Origin: Pseudoxanthomonas suwonensis J47
GTDB lineage: Bacteria > Pseudomonadota > Gammaproteobacteria > Xanthomonadales > Xanthomonadaceae
Assembly: GCF_000513955.1 (NCBI RefSeq)
Contig: NZ_KI911331.1
Span: 106,955-170,954 of the forward strand
DNA: 64,000 nt
Direction of reading: 5' to 3'
The position numbers and the translations under genes were made by a program. Shown piece by piece: positions 56,608 to 64,000 of the stretch (the stretch's first letter is position 1; every line of letters begins with the position of its first letter). Under the pieces are notes generated by a model, which had not been told where the DNA came from, did not search any database, and worked only from the letters and a program-made list of their open reading frames with translations.

Positions 56608-56637
56608 GGAAAGGGCCGCCCGGAGGCGGCCCTTTCC
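56608..56637. terminator. Bidirectional terminator between waaA and tolC
   Basis: GGAAAGGGCCGCC and GGCGGCCCTTTCC pair perfectly over 13 bases around CGGA. It separates the convergent waaA and tolC genes and can stop both. Confidence 0.85.
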
Positions 56638-56658
56638 ACATGCGAGGTGCGGCGGCGC

Positions 56659-58020
56659 TTACTGCTGGTTCGCCGGACGCGACAGCTGCGCCTCGGCGTC
56701 GGCGGTCAGCAGCGCGTTGATCTGGCGCAGCTGGTCCACGTCGAGCTCGCCGGTGGCCTGGGCCAGCAGCAGGCGGTTGAGCAGGAAGTTGTAGCGCGAA
56801 CGCGCGTACTCGACGTGCGCCTGGAACAGGGTGCGCTGGTTCTGGACCACGTCCAGCACGGTGCGGGTACCGACTTCCAGGCCGACCTGCGAGGCGTCGA
56901 ACGCGCTCTGCGCCGAGACCACCGCCAGGCGACGGGCCTCGACCTCGCTCACGCCGGCGACGAGCGCCTGGTAGAGGTTGCGGGTGTTGCGGTCCAGGGC
57001 GCGGCGCTGCTGCTCGTACTGGTCCTGGGCGATGTCGCGCTGGGCGATCGCCTGGCGCACGCGCGACTGGGTCGCGCCGCCGGAGAACAGCGGCACGCTC
57101 AGGGTCAGGCCGATGCTGCTGCCGGTGGTGTCGCCGCGCTGCGTACCGGTGCCGGTGGTATCGCCCCAGGCCGCATCCTTGCCCCAGCCGCTGCTCAGCG
57201 ACAGGGTCGGGTAGTGGCCGGCGCGCGCGGTCTGCACGCTGTGCTCGGCGGCCTCGGCCTGCAGGCTGGCGGCGCGTAGCGACGGGTTGTTCTGGATCGC
57301 CGCGGCGACCCATTCGTCGGCGCTGGCGCGCAGCGCCGGCAGTTCCGGACGGAAGTCGGCCGGCAGCGCGCGCAGCTGGTTCACCGGCTGGCCGGTCAGC
57401 TCGGCCAGGGCCTGGTAGGCGTCTTCCAGCGCGTTGCGGGCGAGGATGGTGTTGGCGCGGGCCTCGTCGTACTGGGCGCGGGCCTCGTGCACGTCGGTGA
57501 TCGGCGCCAGGCCGACCTCCAGGCGCTTGTCGGCATAGTCGAACTGGCGCTTGCCGGCGGCCTCGTTGGTCTCGGCGGCGGCCAGCGACTCGATCGCCAC
57601 CAGCACGTCGAAGTAGGCGGCGGCGGTGCGCACCATCAAGTCGTCGTTGGCCGCGTCCAGGGTCTGGTCGGCGGCCGCGCTCAGCGAGCGCTGCGCGCGC
57701 AGGCTGGAGAACTGGCCCCAGTTGAACAGGGTCTGGGTGGCGGACAGGCCGTAGCTGCGCGAGCTGCTGGTGCGCGAACCCGGGACGCCCTCGACCTCGG
57801 TGCGGCTGCGCTTGTAGGAGGCGTCGCCGGACAGCTGCGGCAGCAGCGCGGCGCGGGCCTGGACCTGGCCTTCCTTGGTGTAGAGCGAGTTGGACTCGGC
57901 GATCGCCAGCGTCGGGTCGCCATTGCGGGCCATCTCGTAGGTCTGCAGCAGGTCGGCGGCCTGCGCGCTACCCGCGGCGAACGCGGCGGCCAAAGCCAGG
58001 ACGAGGGAACGGCGGATCAT
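56659..58020 (-). CDS. tolC: TolC family outer membrane efflux channel
   Basis: A 453-residue outer-membrane channel for type I export and efflux pumps. A signal peptide (about 1-21, AQAADLLQTY) is followed by two structural repeats. The first reads LPQLSGDASYKRSR; the second begins near 240 and contains YPTLSLSSGWG and IGLTLSVPLFSGG, with long helices such as RVRQAIAQRDIAQDQYEQQR between strands. Length is typical. It lies near the RND pair at 59642-63937, which lacks its own channel gene, so it could serve that pump. Confidence 0.93.
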   Translation of the reverse strand: MIRRSLVLALAAAFAAGSAQAADLLQTYEMARNGDPTLAIAESNSLYTKEGQVQARAALLPQLSGDASYKRSRTEVEGVPGSRTSSSRSYGLSATQTLFNWGQFSSLRAQRSLSAAADQTLDAANDDLMVRTAAAYFDVLVAIESLAAAETNEAAGKRQFDYADKRLEVGLAPITDVHEARAQYDEARANTILARNALEDAYQALAELTGQPVNQLRALPADFRPELPALRASADEWVAAAIQNNPSLRAASLQAEAAEHSVQTARAGHYPTLSLSSGWGKDAAWGDTTGTGTQRGDTTGSSIGLTLSVPLFSGGATQSRVRQAIAQRDIAQDQYEQQRRALDRNTRNLYQALVAGVSEVEARRLAVVSAQSAFDASQVGLEVGTRTVLDVVQNQRTLFQAHVEYARSRYNFLLNRLLLAQATGELDVDQLRQINALLTADAEAQLSRPANQQ

Positions 58021-58109
58021 CAGCGGCTTCCTTTCTTGGTGGGCGCCTCCCGGTCAATCGGGAGGCGTCGAGGGGGAAAATCAGTGCCGACCGCGCCGTG
58101 CGGCTGCGG

Positions 58110-58775
58110 TCAGAACAGGAACTGCGGGACCGGCTCGGCGCCGTGCAGGTACTCCAGCTCGGTCTCGAACAACGATTCGGTGGCCGCGGCGTTGACACCT
58201 TCGCCCTTGACCACGCGCACGGCTTCCATCACCGGCGCCTGGCCGCGGACCACGAACAGGCGGCCACCCGGGCGCAGCCACGCCAGGAAACGCTCCGGGA
58301 TCCCGGTGACCGCGCCGGTCACGCAGACCGCGTCGAAGCGGCGCTCGCCGGGGTCGTACGCGAACGCGTCGGCGGTTTCGATGCGGACGTTGACGCCCAG
58401 GCCGGTCGCGTCCAGGCGCGCGCGCGCGGCGGCGGCCAGTTCCGGTACCAGTTCCAGGCTGATCACCTCGCGGGCCAGTGCGCCCAGGCAGGCGCTGGCG
58501 TAGCCGCTGCCGGTGCCGATCTCGAGCACGCTGTCGCCGGGCTTCAGCTGCAGGGCCTGCAGCATGCGGCCTTCGACCACCGGCTTCATCATCTTCGCGC
58601 CGTGGCCGAGCGGGAGCTCGAGGTCGGCGTAGGCGAGGGCACGGTGCGACTCGGGCACGAACGCCTCGCGCGGCAGGCGCCCGATCACGTCCAGCACGGC
58701 GAAGTCCAGCACCTCCCAGGGGCGGACCTGCTGCTCGACCATCAGTTCGCGGGCACGGGCGTAATCGATCGTCAT
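58110..58775 (-). CDS. Protein-L-isoaspartate O-methyltransferase family protein (Pcm)
   Basis: A 221-residue SAM-dependent methyltransferase of the PCMT fold. Motifs are PREAFVPESHRALAYADLEL, followed by PLGHGAKMMKP at about 36-66, and VLEIGTGSGYASACL for SAM binding. It should methylate isoaspartyl residues as a repair step. In gammaproteobacteria a gene of this kind often lies just upstream of tolC, as here (89 bases), suggesting one transcript. Some members beside tolC may not act on proteins, so the substrate is not certain. Confidence 0.88.
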   Translation of the reverse strand: MTIDYARARELMVEQQVRPWEVLDFAVLDVIGRLPREAFVPESHRALAYADLELPLGHGAKMMKPVVEGRMLQALQLKPGDSVLEIGTGSGYASACLGALAREVISLELVPELAAAARARLDATGLGVNVRIETADAFAYDPGERRFDAVCVTGAVTGIPERFLAWLRPGGRLFVVRGQAPVMEAVRVVKGEGVNAAATESLFETELEYLHGAEPVPQFLF

Positions 58776-58912
58776 GGGGATTCATCCAACGCGGGGAGCC
58801 GGCATTCTACCGGGCCCGGCCGCGGCTTGCCGGAAAGGATGCGGGGGCGGGCGCCCATGGCTCAGTGCCGGAAGTCACCGCGACCTCCGTCCCGCGGCCG
58901 TGGCGGCCCGGC

Positions 58913-59566
58913 TCAGGCGCCATACGCCCGCAGGAAGAACTCGACGGTGGCGTCGATGTGCCGATCGACCTCGTCCGGGCCGGGGGCCTCGCACAGTCCG
59001 CAGGCCATCAGCGGGTGCAGCTCGCCCTTGAGCAGGGAGAAGAACTGCGAGGCGGCCAGCGGCACGTCGTCGATGCGCAGCCGGCCCTCGTCGACGTGGG
59101 CCTGCAGGAACACCGCGAACACCTCCTGCACCCGGCGCGGGCCGGCGTTCCAGAACAGCTGGCGCAGCGAGTGCTCGGCGGTCCCGGGGGTGTTCATCAT
59201 GCGGTGGATGCTGATCGCCTCCTCGCTGGTGATCAGCGAGAAGAAGGCGTGGCCGATGGTGCGCAGCTGCTCGCGCAGCGGCCCGGCCGGCGGGCTGACG
59301 AACAGGTCGTCCGGCAGCACCTCGCGGCACTTGGCGGCGATGGCCTCGGAGAACAGCGTCTCCTTGTCGCCGAAGTGGCTGTAGACGGTCAGCTTCGAAA
59401 CCCCGGCCTCGCCGGCGATCTGGTCCATGCTCACGCCCTGGTAGCCCTGTTCGAGGAACAGACGCTTGGCGGCATCCAGGATCGACGCGCGCTTGCCCAG
59501 GTCCTTCGGCCGGCCGGGGCCGGGGGACTGCGCGGGAGCGGCAGCGGCGGGGTTCTTGAGGCTCAT
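58913..59566 (-). CDS. TetR/AcrR family repressor of the adjacent RND pump
   Basis: A 217-residue regulator. The N-terminal HTH (about 30-75) reads LDAAKRLFLEQGYQGVSMDQ and then GVSKLTVYSHFGDKETLF, a clear TetR type. The C-terminal ligand/dimer domain is TetR_C-like. It is divergent from the membrane-fusion gene, with a 75-base shared control region containing a perfect palindrome, the standard layout for a self-repressing pump regulator. The inducing ligand is unknown. Confidence 0.92.
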   Translation of the reverse strand: MSLKNPAAAAPAQSPGPGRPKDLGKRASILDAAKRLFLEQGYQGVSMDQIAGEAGVSKLTVYSHFGDKETLFSEAIAAKCREVLPDDLFVSPPAGPLREQLRTIGHAFFSLITSEEAISIHRMMNTPGTAEHSLRQLFWNAGPRRVQEVFAVFLQAHVDEGRLRIDDVPLAASQFFSLLKGELHPLMACGLCEAPGPDEVDRHIDATVEFFLRAYGA

Positions 59567-59613
59567 GCGGCAATACTAGACTACGAAGTTTTCTATTTAT
59601 ACCATACCGGCTG

Positions 59614-59628
59614 GTTCAATTATTGAAC
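59614..59628. promoter_or_regulatory. Perfect palindrome, candidate TetR operator
   Basis: GTTCAAT and ATTGAAC flank a single T, 13 bases before the MFP ATG and 47 bases from the regulator start. The surrounding 75 bases are AT-rich, unlike the genes, and contain TATTTAT-like -10 candidates. Binding by the divergent TetR protein is inferred. Confidence 0.55.
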
Positions 59629-59641
59629 GCAGGCGGCGACG

Positions 59642-60769
59642 ATGAAGAAGGGACTCCGCTGGGCCGGTCTGCCGGTCCTCGCATTCGCGACCGTGCTGGC
59701 CGCCGGCTGCGGCCGCGGCGAGCAGGCCACCGAGGCGCCGCGCCCGGTATGGGTGGTGCAGCCGCAGGCCGCCGGAGGCGGCGCGCTCGCCTTCGCCGGC
59801 GAGGTCCATGCGCGCGAGGAGAGCCCGCTGTCGTTCCGCATCGGCGGCAAGCTGGTGCGGCGGCTGGTTGATGCCGGCGCGCGGGTGGAGCAGGGCCAGG
59901 TGCTGGCCGAACTCGACCCGGCCGACCAGGACCTGCAGGCCCGCGCCGCGCAGGCGCAGCTGGCCGCCGCCGAGGCCGAGGCCACCCGCGCCAAAGCGGA
60001 CCTGGACCGCTACGCGAAGCTGGTCGAGCAGCAGCTGGTCAGCCGCTCGGCCTACGAGGCGCAGAAGACCGCCTACGAGGCCGCGGCCGGCCAGGCCCGC
60101 GCCGCCCGCGCGCAATACGAAGTGAGCCGGAACCAGGCCGGCTACGCCGAGCTGCGCGCGCCGCGTGCCGGCGTGATCGCCTCGCGCCAGGCCGAGGCCG
60201 GGCAGGTGGTCGGCGCCGGGCAGACCATCTTCGTGCTTGCGGCCGACGGCGGCCGCGAGGTCGCCATCGACCTGCCGGAAGACCGCATCCGCGAGTTCAA
60301 GGTCGGCGACGCGGCCAGGGTCGAGCTGTGGAACACGCCGGGCCGGCAGCTGCCGGGCCGGATCCGCGAGATCGCCGCGGCCGCCGATCCGCAGACCCGC
60401 AGCTTCGCCGCACGCGTGGCGCTGGACGACTTCGCCCAGGGCGAGGTCGAGCTGGGCCAGAGCGCGCGCGTGTACCTGGCGCAGGCCGCGGCGGGCGGTG
60501 GCCTGCAGGTGCCACTGTCGGCGCTGCAGCGCGGCGACAAGGGCGAGGCCGCGGTGTGGGTGGTGCGCGAGGGCCGCGCCGTGCGCGTGCCGGTGGAGGC
60601 CGGCCGCTTCGGCAGCGAGACCGTGCCGGTGGCAGGCAAGGACCTGCAGGCGGGCGACTGGATCGTCGCCGCCGGCGGACACCTGCTGCGCGAGGGCGAA
60701 CCGGTGGCGCCGGTGGACCGCGACAACCGCCCGGTGGCCGCGGCGGCCGCGCGCGCGAAGGTGGACTGA
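59642..60769 (+). CDS. RND efflux periplasmic adaptor (membrane fusion protein), lipoprotein
   Basis: A 375-residue adaptor that bridges the RND pump and an outer-membrane channel. A lipoprotein signal ends LAAGC at C22. The biotinyl-lipoyl halves are LSFRIGGKLVRRLVDAGARV and YAELRAPRAGVIASRQAEAG, around a short coiled coil (about 95-165). The beta-barrel and membrane-proximal domains follow. It lies 3 bases before the permease gene and is divergent from the TetR gene. Confidence 0.93.
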   Translation: MKKGLRWAGLPVLAFATVLAAGCGRGEQATEAPRPVWVVQPQAAGGGALAFAGEVHAREESPLSFRIGGKLVRRLVDAGARVEQGQVLAELDPADQDLQARAAQAQLAAAEAEATRAKADLDRYAKLVEQQLVSRSAYEAQKTAYEAAAGQARAARAQYEVSRNQAGYAELRAPRAGVIASRQAEAGQVVGAGQTIFVLAADGGREVAIDLPEDRIREFKVGDAARVELWNTPGRQLPGRIREIAAAADPQTRSFAARVALDDFAQGEVELGQSARVYLAQAAAGGGLQVPLSALQRGDKGEAAVWVVREGRAVRVPVEAGRFGSETVPVAGKDLQAGDWIVAAGGHLLREGEPVAPVDRDNRPVAAAAARAKVD

Positions 60770-60772
60770 GCC

Positions 60773-63700
60773 ATGCGCCGCTTCAACGTCTCGGCCTGGG
60801 CGCTGCACAACCGCGGGCTGGTCCTCTATTTCATGATCGCCCTGGCGGTGATCGGCTCCTGGTCGTACCTGCGGCTGGGCCAGAGCGAGGACCCGCCGTT
60901 CACCTTCAAGGCGATGGTGGTGCGCACGCTGTGGCCGGGCGCCACCGCCGAGGAGGTGTCGAAGCAGGTCACCGAGCGCATCGAGAAGGCGGTGATGAAC
61001 ACCGGCAAGTACGAGTTCGTGCGCAGCTATTCGCGCCCGGGCGAGTCGCAGGTGATCTTCATGGCGCGCGACTCGATGAAGTCGAAGGACATCCCGGACC
61101 TGTGGTACCAGGTGCGCAAGAAGGTCGGCGACATCCGCGCGACCCTGCCGGAGGGCGTGGTCGGGCCGTTCTTCAACGACGAGTTCGGCGACACCTTCGG
61201 GAATATCTACGCGCTGACCGGGCCGGGCTTCGACTACGCCATCCTCAAGGACTACGCCGACCGCATCCAGCTGGAACTGCAGCGGGTGCCGGACGTGGGC
61301 AAGGTCGAGCTGGTCGGCCTGCAGGACGAGAAGGTCTGGATCGAGATCGACAACACCCGCCTGGCCACCCTGGGCATCCCGCTGCAGCAGGTGCAGCAGG
61401 CGCTGGAGGGGCAGAACGCGGTGGTGCCGGCCGGCTTCTTCGAGACGCCGTCCGAACGCGTGCAGCTGCGCGTGGACGGGCCGTTCCGCAGCGTCGAGGA
61501 AATCCGCGCGTTCCCGATCCGCGCCGGCGGCCGCACCATCCGCCTGGGCGACGTGGCCACGGTGAGCCGCGGTTTCTCCGACCCGGCCGCGCCGCGCATG
61601 CGCTTCATGGGCCAGGACGCGATCGGCATCGCCGTGGCGATGAAGGACGGCGGCCATATCCTGCGCCTGGGCGAGGAACTGGAGGCGCGCTTCGCCAAAC
61701 TGCAGGAGACCCTGCCGGCGGGCATGGAACTGCGCAAGGTCTCCGACCAGCCGGAAGCGGTGCGCGAATCGGTCGGCGAGTTCGTGCGCGTGCTCGCCGA
61801 GGCGGTGACCATCGTCCTGCTGGTCAGCTTCTTCTCGCTGGGCTTCCGCACCGGCCTGGTGGTGGCGGTGTCGATCCCGCTGGTGCTGGCGATGACCTTC
61901 GCGGTCATGTACTACTTCGGCATCGGCCTGCACAAGATCTCGCTGGGCGCGCTGGTGCTGGCGCTGGGCCTGCTGGTCGACGACGCGATCATCGCGGTGG
62001 AGATGATGGCCATCAAGATGGAGCAGGGCTTCGACCGCCTGCGCGCGGCCAGCTTCGCCTGGGAGTCCACCGCCTTCCCGATGCTCACCGGCACCCTGAT
62101 CACCGCCGCCGGCTTCCTGCCGATCGCCACCGCCGCCTCGAGCACCGGCGAGTACACCCGCTCGCTGTTCCAGGTGGTGACCATCGCCCTGCTGGTGTCG
62201 TGGATCGCAGCGGTGCTGTTCATCCCGTGGCTGGGCGACCGCATGCTGCCGGACCTGGCGCATCCGCAGCCGCCGAAGCCCGGCAGTTTCGCCGCGCGCC
62301 GGCGCGCCTTCCGCGAGCGCCTGGCCGACCGCTGGCCGCAGTACGCCTTCGTCCTGGCGCCGGCGCCGCTGGACGCGCACCACCATGACCCGTACCAGCG
62401 CCCGTTCTACGTGCGCTTCCGCCGCCTGCTCGACGCCTGCCTGCGCCGGCGCTGGCTGGTGATCGCGATCACCGTCGGCCTGTTCGTGCTGTCGCTGGTG
62501 ATGTTCCGCTTCGTGCCGCAGCAGTTCTTCCCGGATTCGACCCGGCCGGAGCTGATGGTCGACCTGGAGCTGGCCGAAGGCGTCTCCCTGCGCGCCACCG
62601 AGGCCCAGGCGAAGAAGCTGGAAGGCCTGCTGCAGGAGCGCGAGGACATCCGCAACTACGTGGCCTATGTCGGCACCGGTTCGCCGCGCTTCTACCTGCC
62701 GCTGGACCAGCAGCTGCCGGCGACCAACTTCTCCCAGTTCGTGGTGCTGGCGAAGGACCTCGAGGCGCGCGAACGCGTGCGGGCGTGGCTGCTCGACGAG
62801 GTCGCGCCGCAGTTCCCGGAACTGCAGTTGCGCGTGACCCGCCTGGAGAACGGCCCCCCGGTGGGCTACCCGGTGCAGTTCCGCGTCTCCGGCGAGCACA
62901 TCGAGCAGGTTCGCGCGATCGCCCGCCAGGTCGCGGAAAAGGTGCGCGCCAACCCGCACACCACCAACGTCAACCTCGACTGGGACGAGCCGAGCAAGGT
63001 CGTGCGCCTGGAGGTCGACCAGGACCGCGCCCGCGCGCTGGGCGTCAGCAGCGCGCAACTGGCGCAGTTCCTGTCGGCGCAGCTGTCCGGCTACACCGCC
63101 AGCACCTACCGCGAGGGCAACGAGCTGGTCGGGATCATGCTGCGCGGCGGCGCCGGCGACCGCGAGCAGCTGGAACTGCTCGGCAGCCTGGCGGTGCCGA
63201 CCGGCGACGGCGGCAGCGTGCCGCTGTCTCAGGTCGCGCGCCTGCGCCAGGTGTTCGAGGACGGCATCATCTGGCACCGCGACCGCCTGCCGACGATCAC
63301 CATCCGCGCCGACATCCGCGACGAGCTGCTGCCGGCGGCGGTGACCGCGCAGATCGACCCGACCCTCGACGGGCTCCGCGCGGGCCTGCCGCAGGGCTAC
63401 CTGCTGCAGGTCGGCGGTTCGGTCGAGGATTCGGCGCGCGGCCAGAACTCGATCAAGGCCGGCCTGCCGCTGTTCCTGGTCGTGGTGACCACCCTGCTGA
63501 TGCTGCAGCTGCGCAGCTTCTCGCGCACGGTGATGGTGCTGGTGACCGCGCCGCTGGGCCTGATCGGCGCCACCTGGTTCCTGCTGATCTTCCGCATGCC
63601 GTTCGGCTTCGTCGCCATGCTCGGCACCATCGCCCTGGCCGGCATGGTGATGCGCAACTCGGTGATCCTGGTCGACCAGATCGAGCAGGACATCGCCGCC

Positions 63701-63937
63701 GGCCACGACCGCTGGCACGCCATCGTCGACGCCACGGTGCGCCGCTTCCGCCCGATCGTGCTGACCGCGCTGACCGCGGTGCTGGCGATGATTCCGCTGT
63801 CGCGCAGCGCCTTCTACGGCTCGATGGCGGTGGCGATCATGGGCGGCCTGGTGGTGGCCACCGCGCTGACCCTGCTGTTCCTGCCGGCGCTGTATGCGGC
63901 GTGGTTCCGGGTGAAGCCGGAAGAGGCAACAGCCTGA
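60773..63937 (+). CDS. RND family efflux permease (AcrB/MexF-like)
   Basis: A 1054-residue inner-membrane proton-driven pump. Two halves each show a membrane helix plus porter domain (LRLGQSEDPPFTFKAMVVRT near the start) and a helix bundle. The proton-relay aspartates lie in LGLLVDDAIIAVEMM (about 403-404). RFRPIVLTALTAVLAMIPL marks the second half. Length is normal for heavy RND pumps. No outer-membrane gene follows; tolC is 3 kb away. Substrates are unknown. A hairpin is seen 14 bases after the stop. Confidence 0.94.
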   Translation: MRRFNVSAWALHNRGLVLYFMIALAVIGSWSYLRLGQSEDPPFTFKAMVVRTLWPGATAEEVSKQVTERIEKAVMNTGKYEFVRSYSRPGESQVIFMARDSMKSKDIPDLWYQVRKKVGDIRATLPEGVVGPFFNDEFGDTFGNIYALTGPGFDYAILKDYADRIQLELQRVPDVGKVELVGLQDEKVWIEIDNTRLATLGIPLQQVQQALEGQNAVVPAGFFETPSERVQLRVDGPFRSVEEIRAFPIRAGGRTIRLGDVATVSRGFSDPAAPRMRFMGQDAIGIAVAMKDGGHILRLGEELEARFAKLQETLPAGMELRKVSDQPEAVRESVGEFVRVLAEAVTIVLLVSFFSLGFRTGLVVAVSIPLVLAMTFAVMYYFGIGLHKISLGALVLALGLLVDDAIIAVEMMAIKMEQGFDRLRAASFAWESTAFPMLTGTLITAAGFLPIATAASSTGEYTRSLFQVVTIALLVSWIAAVLFIPWLGDRMLPDLAHPQPPKPGSFAARRRAFRERLADRWPQYAFVLAPAPLDAHHHDPYQRPFYVRFRRLLDACLRRRWLVIAITVGLFVLSLVMFRFVPQQFFPDSTRPELMVDLELAEGVSLRATEAQAKKLEGLLQEREDIRNYVAYVGTGSPRFYLPLDQQLPATNFSQFVVLAKDLEARERVRAWLLDEVAPQFPELQLRVTRLENGPPVGYPVQFRVSGEHIEQVRAIARQVAEKVRANPHTTNVNLDWDEPSKVVRLEVDQDRARALGVSSAQLAQFLSAQLSGYTASTYREGNELVGIMLRGGAGDREQLELLGSLAVPTGDGGSVPLSQVARLRQVFEDGIIWHRDRLPTITIRADIRDELLPAAVTAQIDPTLDGLRAGLPQGYLLQVGGSVEDSARGQNSIKAGLPLFLVVVTTLLMLQLRSFSRTVMVLVTAPLGLIGATWFLLIFRMPFGFVAMLGTIALAGMVMRNSVILVDQIEQDIAAGHDRWHAIVDATVRRFRPIVLTALTAVLAMIPLSRSAFYGSMAVAIMGGLVVATALTLLFLPALYAAWFRVKPEEATA

Positions 63938-63951
63938 CGGGCGGGACGGTG

Positions 63952-63980
63952 TAGCCGAAGCAGTGCCGCTGCTTCGGCTA
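63952..63980 (+). terminator. Strong hairpin after the RND permease gene
   Basis: TAGCCGAAGCAG and CTGCTTCGGCTA pair over 12 bases around TGCCG, 14 bases after the stop. There is no T run, so it may be a dispersed repeat or a weak terminator. Confidence 0.5.
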
Positions 63981-64000
63981 TGCCCGGGCACCCCGATGAA

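Noticed and set aside
59597..63991. Very long minus-strand open frame (about 1460 codons) opposite the RND genes
   Set aside because: It is antisense to two clear genes, has His/Arg/Gln-rich composition without motifs, and reflects high-GC third positions.

Overview
The window looks like a chromosomal segment from a GC-rich gammaproteobacterium of the Xanthomonadaceae (Xanthomonas / Lysobacter / Luteimonas / Pseudoxanthomonas type). Support comes from protein-level resemblance of RppH, Fis and the Bfd/Bfr pair to that family, and from the gene order groEL-groES-cutA-dsbD-tlpA-aroQ-accB-accC-prmA-DUF3426-fis-purH-purD, which is familiar from Xanthomonas. The genus cannot be fixed by eye.

Region 1 (1-1,230): the tail of a periplasmic nitrate reductase cluster (napB cut by the window edge, then napC) and the 5' stub of a secreted or outer-membrane protein gene. 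Region 2 (about 1,227-10,450): an accessory island. Its left edge is a pile-up of broken pieces: the stub, a roughly 70-bp scrap of an IS3-type transposase, and the first ~60 residues of a tyrosine integrase with its small excisionase-like partner. Then come an Xre-type regulator with a palindrome-rich intergenic region, hsdM-hsdS on the plus strand, a DUF2971 gene, a PIN-like toxin / MerR-DUF433 antitoxin pair (VapBC45 type) and hsdR on the minus strand. The type I restriction system is therefore split and inverted around other defence-like cargo. Region 3 (10,450-10,850): a gap with two perfect palindromes, a terminator and tRNA-Met(CAT).

Region 4 (10,960-25,300): housekeeping and signalling. 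It holds rppH, an iron-storage pair bfd/bfr with a Fur-like promoter, a BarA-like hybrid kinase coupled to a response regulator with degenerate GGDEF and EAL domains, DUF4126, a DUF6776-like coiled-coil membrane protein, bactofilin, erpA, nudC, ampE, a DUF2752/CD225 pair, an MFS-acyltransferase fusion and a DOPA-dioxygenase-type enzyme. Region 5 (25,300-40,000): an M20 amidohydrolase, then a long minus-strand block of purine synthesis (purD, purH), fis, prmA, fatty-acid synthesis (accBC, interrupted by a four-helix-bundle ORF bounded by GGGATTCG repeats), aroQ, and thiol redox genes (tlpA-like, dsbD, cutA).

Region 6 (39,940-49,000): groESL under a degenerate CIRCE operator; a DAHP synthase gene preceded by a Phe/Tyr/Trp-rich leader peptide and a textbook attenuator; an AsmA-like protein; and glnE preceded by a strong orphan terminator. 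Region 7 (48,940-64,000): an ELM1-family protein, a nitroreductase, YceI, a zinc-finger protein, an LPS block (glycosyltransferase, O-antigen-ligase-like protein, LpxL-type acyltransferase, waaA), tolC, a Pcm-like methyltransferase, and a TetR-controlled RND efflux pair.

The points most worth a second look are the aromatic leader-peptide attenuator at 42,144-42,293, the repeat-bounded ORF inside accBC, the split defence island with its nested left-edge truncations, and the duplicated DsbD alpha domain.
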